Source: Candidatus Neomarinimicrobiota bacterium
Lineage (GTDB): Bacteria > Fidelibacterota > UBA8477 > JABMPR01
Length of the DNA: 54,845 nt
Reading direction: 5' to 3'
Assembly: GCA_016784545.1 (NCBI GenBank)
Contig: JADHUM010000020.1
Coordinates: 1 to 54,845 of the forward strand
Positions 52,101 to 54,845 of this stretch are shown one piece after another (position 1 is the stretch's first letter; every line of letters begins with the position of its first letter). Made by a program: the position numbers and the translations under genes. A model generated the notes under the pieces. The model was not told the origin of the DNA. It worked only from the letters and a program-made list of their open reading frames with translations, and did no database searches.

Positions 52101-52366
52101 GGGACAATGCATTTGGTCTAAAGGGTTACATTGGTGATGTAGACTCTGATCATCCCGTCATGGATACATTGCCGCCGCGTTCAAGGGCAACCCTGGCTAT
52201 TGGTGGAGAGGCGGACTGGACCATAGATCGAATAAAAGCCGAAACACTTGCTTATGCCCAGGCATTGGCTGACAATCATTTCCCTCTCACTTCCCGAGAT
52301 GAGAAGCTTGCCTGTGCTTATTGTCCTTTTGATAGAATCTGCCGGAAAACTGCATTGCCCAGATAA
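46157..52366 (+). CDS. AddA-AddB fusion: helicase-nuclease for DNA double-strand break repair
   Basis: This is one uninterrupted frame of 2069 residues. The N-terminal ~1150 residues are AddA/RecB-like UvrD helicase: Walker A ACAGAGKT (20-26), Ia TFTRKAAAEM, II LFDEFQDTND (~405), III IVGDSKQSIYRF (~435), V TIHKAKGLEFPVVLLPGM (~772) and VI LFYVAVTRAK (~850). A first RecB-family nuclease follows (LLHMAME, His ~993; VVLDYKTDKE, ~1093). From ~1185 it is AddB-like, without Walker A. It ends in a second nuclease with AddB Fe-S ligands (Cys in IKCPQRYW ~1773; CAYCPFDRIC ~2053-2062), His in VGNLVHKVLE and DYKTGK (~1935). Both nucleases look active. AddAB resects breaks and loads RecA; here it is one chain. 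No ribosome-binding site is visible at ATG 46157. Confidence 0.85.
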   Translation: MSIDLSKVFDLNKNIFIEACAGAGKTWLLSKRYSTIMDDFARQQHEGTALPRKDASNILVITFTRKAAAEMSARIYEDLNTLLNDEALDNVTDSFGAYLRSAPQSTKMHLRSTFSKNAISTIDSFCAQILREQAERLDIDPEFRIEDEADTQRMELETWEKYLGTCSRNKDPDLQVLLEHLSVWHISEYIKKFQSHTQLLTSWLEHQSTTSPEDLQAEFKRKHPLPDVVQEIESALIQLVDRFPSAKEVLDTSHSQYVSLQDLLEFLSNPIEDDYRYGLELLEFTRRIALTNDRKNYLKNPSVPSAVWPEAFKDEVRLRLRAFKDRAEQLLPYETLMLEIPNVWDIEACLVNHHLAKFFLGYLEELNQRLRREGILSFNEVMLRTREVLKNREVAAVYGKRYQHILFDEFQDTNDVRWDIVRLIGEAGQGILRNQGLFIVGDSKQSIYRFNQADVQVMNRVRNIIDAGGGWVLTADETYRSTQKYVSSVVNPLIGSAFPGDEDRENIELYETVFRETSAAKSTLYADEYTDISRCEVNIVLDDEASRGYSVDIMKTADLTLEWLKWIKDNGLEPRRGPSIGILLKAFTPILDYIKIFTSRGIEFEVLSSKGLFKQQESFDIYHLISVLVNPLDDLALVGILRSPFFVMKDADIQRLKDAAQDRSSSGWVWNGLNQLHPEICNTLREWQQASAREPLDRLIERIVSEDERRLSWISETGGVLRLANIDRIIHTMHQLSLDGLGIREIHEYMKYQIQHGDAGQAELPGAASVQILTIHKAKGLEFPVVLLPGMESPSPNNTSGIFVGRDGSDWQAGITLDSRNASYKTWMYERIKAQTIAEEEAEDKRLFYVAVTRAKYGVAFIAKIKPETKAMSSSRWSRYLQPVFDLELDKDLANSDPTALKKEWMQRSNEDVIYDLTLGSDILHSEAAQPIKMGAELTPVEPVMPALVYREISPHTIMTWMDQRQYTGSDERQVGEDLGLETSALTFGRLLHMAMEMKWFIPENFDGEIKLFLEDEGLVEKEAQKPFLTDLRECLTIYRDSDLAKRLAVLSGINRLPELPVFGYLKSTTHMFKVTGIIDLLYQSGDEWVVLDYKTDKELPDQDKLKQHAYWYQIQTYLWMLKYLYGIEARGELYFNRFDTLIPITFEEERYFDGLANYEHGQGLRPVLPGAQDLNPGLIDILKRQDALAEILLIEPTKNSGELLAQSLAKAGLNHPRLQIMTLGDVRKMTEPAGRRLTPYLTRLGIAQLSGKRMQWGVVNRMAEAFYKATGGESVVEGKQELFNQFLEWCEKQSIQTPGQKSDLKHFAASRKIIVNSIHSTSPSDYDFLKNLAHDHDLIFFDPLQGGKPLSGFNMSIVDWMSQDEMPSRDMNHSYTPCFSIYEEAVLVGDQIRQLIENDVAPADIRIAVSSMERYVPALKRVFDQQGISVRLSKREPVMERPVTQLAFALIQGRLRQHVSWDLAMSVWLHPLVIPSGSEGYARLKLDIEMRKLGVTLVSETLPDLVSHPKLQETAKALVQFLSDTWQTGKSLGLVEAADWLLDVLKNFQFAHRLDAGSVASKSYTSLKNAILGLRNDWERYLSRKGSLGDLNRELRERLRGVEVASSSQGFGIDVISLLDTLNLKSGHLFVMGLTEGQFPLTINTNPYLKPAALNPWFLNLYLFKQWLSFPRGHLHLTAPSRNSDGAALQESTFCQYLEKLDFPNLPPITPDQQYTRLAGKLFNSPTSQRHIRHNQLQQARGQEAWQGKLYEHDIHEFAHISASAFDELIKCPQRYWYSRKLRLETAETNIAEREEIEVGNLVHKVLERFGRGGGFLLAVDNFPAALEKLEKISNALLVEKEVDLDADLLHNKWGELYFKNFEEVEQNLIAAMLKTEIEVLPSFQGMGLHEQAFGDEDDPESWASYEIEGDSIKLSLRGKIDRVLVSDKHVWATDYKTGKVDIKESKELWTSQMLFYYLVLKSQYPEKDVVLTYEQVKGFRDNAFGLKGYIGDVDSDHPVMDTLPPRSRATLAIGGEADWTIDRIKAETLAYAQALADNHFPLTSRDEKLACAYCPFDRICRKTALPR

Positions 52367-52380
52367 AAATATTTAATGCT

Positions 52381-52412
52381 ATCCAGGCTGGGATTCGAAT
52401 CCCAGCCTGGAT
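52381..52412. terminator. Perfect 32-bp palindrome between convergent genes
   Basis: ATCCAGGCTGGGATTC (52381-52396) is followed without a gap by its exact reverse complement GAATCCCAGCCTGGAT (52397-52412). It sits 15 bases after the addAB stop and 13 bases before the end of uup. It could stop transcription from both sides as a long hairpin, although it lacks T-runs. The T-arm-like GGATTCGAATCC is a by-product of the palindrome, not a tRNA. Confidence 0.65.
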
Positions 52413-52424
52413 ATTCATAATTGT

Positions 52425-54233
52425 CTATCCCTCAAGTTTTGAGATAGCTTCCCCCTGGGTTTCCCAATCCTCAAGCAGCGTTTCGAGTTCCGCATTTAAC
52501 TTTTCTAAAGCCTTTGAAAGCTCTGCAAGTTTAGCGGGATTGGTGGCATTTGCTGGATTATGAAGTTCGGTTTCCAGGGCTGACTTCTTGAGTTCGGCCT
52601 TATCAATATCACGCTCAGTTTTATTAAAAGTCTTACGCAGAGTTTTAAGTTCCTGGTGACGGAGTTTGTTGGTAGTAGGGCTTCGAACTTCAAGCGGTTG
52701 GTCAATGTTGTTCAATGACTTTTGATAGTTTGTCAGCTGGTAGGTGTCGGCGAAGACCTTCACGGTACCATCACCAGCCAGGTAGATGATCTCATCGCAA
52801 ACGCGATCCATCAGATAACGATCATGTGTGATCAATAGCAGGGCGCCCATAAACTCCTGGAGACTCTCCTCCAATACTTCCAGCGTAGGAATATCCAGAT
52901 CATTGGTAGGCTCATCCAGGATGAGAATCTCAGCCGTTTCCAACATAATCTTTGCCAGCAAAACACGGGCTCTCTCTCCACCAGACAATTGTGAGACGGG
53001 GAGCTCCAGTTGCTCTTTCTGGAATAGGAATTTCTTAGCCCAAGCACTCACATGGAGGGGGTTCCCATGAAAAATTACGGTATCACCATCTGGAGCAAGT
53101 GCACGTTTCAGGGAGAGTGTTTCATCTGGGAGATGACGCGACTGGTCCAGGGTTACCAGGTTAACGCCCTGTGTGATTTCAACCTCACCAGTGTCAGCAT
53201 CCAACTGCCCCCGAAGCACATCGATAAGACTACTCTTACCACTGCCGTTGACCCCCATGATACCGATTTTCATACGAGGAGAAAGCAAGAGCTCCAGATC
53301 TTTGAACAGGGAATGACCGCCCCTGGATTTGCTGATGCCCCGGGCGTGAAGCAATTTTTTTGACCGCCTGTCACCAGACTCAAATTTGAGACCGGCCTCA
53401 GTCTGGAGATTGTTGCGTTGTTTTAGTTCGGTGAGATCGTCAATCATGTCATAGGCTTTATCGACACGATATTGGGCTTTGGTCGTCCGGGCTTTTGGGC
53501 CATGGCGCAGCCAGTCGATTTCCCGTCTCACTTTATTGGACAACGCTTCTTCTTCCACGCGTTGATCGTTTAAAACCTTTTCCTGGTCCTGAAGAAATCG
53601 AGAATAATTACCTTTAACTTTGAGGTAGCCCTCCTTGTAACGGCGATCCAGATCCATGATGCGATTGCAGGTATTTTCAAGAATAAAGCGGTCATGGCTT
53701 ATCATGATAAAGGCGAACCTGGCATTTTGGAGAAACGATTCCAGCCACAGAATTCCCTGGAGATCAAGATGGTTTGTGGGTTCGTCCAGTAAAACCAAAT
53801 CATTATCCTGAGCCAGAACACAAGCCAGAGCGACCCGTTTTTTCCAACCCCCTGACAAGGTTCCAGAGATTTTATCAAGATCTGAAAACTGCATTTGATC
53901 CTGGATATCATTGAGCTGTTTCTGAATTTCCCATGGTTCCAGGTGATGAGGAAAATGTTGGGAGATGACCTCTCGAATGGACAGTCGCTCATCGAATGTA
54001 TCTGTCTGGGGCAGGTAGGATACACGTAAACCAGAGCTGAATGAAATGTCTCCACTATCCACCTGTTCAAGACTGGCCAAAATTTTCAGAAGGGTTGATT
54101 TGCCAGCACCATTGGGACCGATTAATCCTATACGTTCGCCGCTATGAATAGTGATAGACAAATTTTTGAAGAGCAGCGTATTGCTGTAGGACTTGTGTAT
54201 GTTTTGGGTGGAAATGAGTGTGGAAGGGGTCAC
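52425..54233 (-). CDS. uup: ABC-F family ATPase, Uup type
   Basis: The protein has 602 residues with two ABC domains and no membrane helices. Domain 1 has GPNGAGKST, SGGWKKRVALACVLA and LLDEPTNHLD. Domain 2 has GVNGSGKSS, SGGERARVLLAKIML and ILDEPTNDLD. The linker between them (~residues 195-290) carries WLRHGPKARTTKAQYRVDKA, the W-L-x-x-G-x-x-A-R signature of Uup. The last ~75 residues form a charged coiled coil (ETELHNPANATNPAKLAELSKALEKLNAELETLLEDWE), as in Uup's DNA-binding tail. ABC-F proteins act on the ribosome; Uup is also linked to DNA precise excision and branch processing. It is convergent with addAB. Confidence 0.92.
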   Translation of the reverse strand: MTPSTLISTQNIHKSYSNTLLFKNLSITIHSGERIGLIGPNGAGKSTLLKILASLEQVDSGDISFSSGLRVSYLPQTDTFDERLSIREVISQHFPHHLEPWEIQKQLNDIQDQMQFSDLDKISGTLSGGWKKRVALACVLAQDNDLVLLDEPTNHLDLQGILWLESFLQNARFAFIMISHDRFILENTCNRIMDLDRRYKEGYLKVKGNYSRFLQDQEKVLNDQRVEEEALSNKVRREIDWLRHGPKARTTKAQYRVDKAYDMIDDLTELKQRNNLQTEAGLKFESGDRRSKKLLHARGISKSRGGHSLFKDLELLLSPRMKIGIMGVNGSGKSSLIDVLRGQLDADTGEVEITQGVNLVTLDQSRHLPDETLSLKRALAPDGDTVIFHGNPLHVSAWAKKFLFQKEQLELPVSQLSGGERARVLLAKIMLETAEILILDEPTNDLDIPTLEVLEESLQEFMGALLLITHDRYLMDRVCDEIIYLAGDGTVKVFADTYQLTNYQKSLNNIDQPLEVRSPTTNKLRHQELKTLRKTFNKTERDIDKAELKKSALETELHNPANATNPAKLAELSKALEKLNAELETLLEDWETQGEAISKLEG

Positions 54234-54616
54234 ATCAGCAACTTTCTGAACAATTTAATCAGGATTGGTATAGTCAAAAACATTGATCAATATAATTATG
54301 ATCTCAGATAATACTATTTGTGCAAGGAGATAATTGTTATAATGAAATAATTAAAATAATATGGGGATAACACCATATTGCATTAACATCTTAGTGAAAT
54401 ATCAGAACCTAATTAAAACATTTTTGCAATAAATATATTTTAATAGTAGTGAGGGAGATCAAGTCATGATGAAACGTTATATTTGTGACACTTTTAGTGC
54501 TTGTATGATGTGCCCTCACCCCATATTATGTTCAAAACAAATGAAATGAAATGAATTAGCACCTAAGGTGCTGATATTGTTTTGTTTATTGCATGCAACA
54601 AAATAACGGAGGACGT
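54234..54616. other. 383-bp intergenic region with palindromes and one micro-ORF
   Basis: The region is AT-rich. Near the right end are two perfect palindromes: AGCACCT-A-AGGTGCT (54558-54572) and TTGCATGCAA (54589-54598), 18 bases before the ATG of the next gene. They could be operators for it. A short open frame with a strong ribosome-binding site runs 54466-54549 and is listed separately. Both this region and the divergent uup gene need promoters here; none is certain. Confidence 0.5.
54466..54549 (+). CDS. Possible 27-residue Cys-rich microprotein
   Basis: ATG 54466 follows GAGGGAG (54451-54457) at 8 bases. The frame encodes 27 residues with Cys at 7, 13, 16 and 22 and His at 18 (CDTFSACMMCPHPILC), a spacing able to bind a metal. 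The stop is TGA at 54547. It ends 67 bases before the secreted protein gene on the same strand and could be a leader or a separate small protein. With only 27 codons it may be chance; the good ribosome-binding site and clustered Cys are what make it worth listing. Confidence 0.3.
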   Translation: MMKRYICDTFSACMMCPHPILCSKQMK

Positions 54617-54845
54617 ATGTGGCGTAAATTGTTACCAATTTTATTAATTTTGAGTGTGACTGTAGCATTTGGTCAGACCGGCGAGTCTTGCGAGACTGCC
54701 ATCGCTTATGGTGCAGTAAATGATGCTGCCATGTCCGGCGATCTAGTTGCCGGTGGTGCTGACTGGTACAGTTTTACTACAGATGGAAGTTTTCAGGAAA
54801 TTACTGTATCTCTGTGCGGTAGCACGGGATTGAGTGATTCCAAAC
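54617..54845 (+). CDS. Secreted PPC-type protein, N-terminal part only (runs off the window)
   Basis: The frame stays open from ATG 54617 to the end of the window (76 residues seen). GGAGG lies 5 bases upstream. The signal peptide MWRKLLPILLILSVTVAFGQ precedes a domain whose start (SCETAIAYG, DWYSFTTDGSFQEITVSLCGSTGLSDSK) matches the PPC-like repeats in the giant secreted protein (STYTISLCNGTDYDSK). It is probably another multi-domain surface protein with a C-terminal sorting domain beyond the window. Confidence 0.75.
   Translation, partial: MWRKLLPILLILSVTVAFGQTGESCETAIAYGAVNDAAMSGDLVAGGADWYSFTTDGSFQEITVSLCGSTGLSDSK

Noticed and set aside
46157-52366. Two genes joined by a sequencing frameshift
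   Set aside because: The frame is open without break through both halves, with sensible protein sequence across the join. A false join would need an exact in-frame loss of stop and start, so fusion is preferred, pending read support.
52381-52412. tRNA T-arm (GGATTCGAATCC)
   Set aside because: It is the centre of a perfect palindrome, and no acceptor, D or anticodon arms surround it.
1-54845. CRISPR array, prophage, integron or restriction-modification/defence island
   Set aside because: No regularly spaced repeats, phage structural genes, integrase or methylase/restriction genes were seen. The AddAB fusion and Uup are housekeeping repair/translation genes, not a defence cluster.

Overview
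The window looks like chromosomal DNA from a Gram-negative member of the FCB superphylum (Marinimicrobia/Calditrichota/KSB1-like). The main support is secretion-type C-terminal domains (PNPFNP..I.Y.., ending in K.(A/T)Y(I/L)K) on two secreted proteins. Further support comes from abundant lipoproteins, TolC/MacAB-type efflux, a short Bacteroidetes-type AMP nucleosidase and a menaquinone-type di-heme complex II. The species cannot be fixed from the sequence alone. No rRNA, tRNA, CRISPR array, phage or classical insertion sequence was seen.

Layout. 1-4433: a YidD-like envelope protein, two lipoproteins and pabA-pabB for p-aminobenzoate/folate. 4537-6495: a secreted FG-GAP/VCBS-type repeat protein. 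6567-10047 (minus): sdhCAB, translationally coupled. 10475-11647: an NagX/HGSNAT-like membrane acyltransferase. 11698-13110 (minus): an LPP20-like lipoprotein, probably with a non-canonical ATC start. 13494-14933: archaeal-type prolyl-tRNA synthetase. 15045-23342 (minus): an efflux operon (Yip1-like protein, TolC, MacA, ATPase, two MacB permeases, DUF4395). 23510-26587 (minus): a YtrA-type GntR regulator with its ABC transporter and a secreted protein of unknown function. 27003-27422: an orphan pseudopilin. 27806-34099 (minus): a ~2100-residue secreted PPC/FN3/dockerin protein. 34315-39857: a lipoprotein, AMP nucleosidase, PBP1A and an Eis-like acetyltransferase. 39969-42952: a tight trio of an NlpC/P60-beta-barrel fusion, an E2-like acyltransferase without its catalytic His, and an NAD-binding dehydrogenase. 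43038-46074: an orphan PAS histidine kinase, an EamA transporter and two small proteins. 46157-52366: a 2069-residue AddA-AddB fusion. 52425-54233 (minus): Uup. 54617 to the end: the start of another secreted PPC protein.

The strongest candidate for an undescribed system lies in the efflux operon. Two ~360-bp units each carry a GIY-YIG endonuclease gene and are bounded by 24-bp inverted repeats (GTCATCCCGAGC... / ...GCTCGGGATGAC). A third inverted pair 121 bp across at 13243-13363 lacks the gene. This is the architecture of REPINs mobilised by RAYT transposases, but with a GIY-YIG nuclease in the RAYT role. The terminal repeat is read as the protein's C-terminus, and the stop codon comes from flanking DNA. 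A second family of REP-like hairpins with covarying stems sits at gene ends (6538, 14941, 14995, 36106).

Other points of note are the single-chain AddAB, the loss of the E-pathway glutamate in SdhC, the NlpC/P60-barrel fusion, a Cys-rich 27-codon ORF at 54466, and a clean operator-over-promoter arrangement for the GntR regulator.
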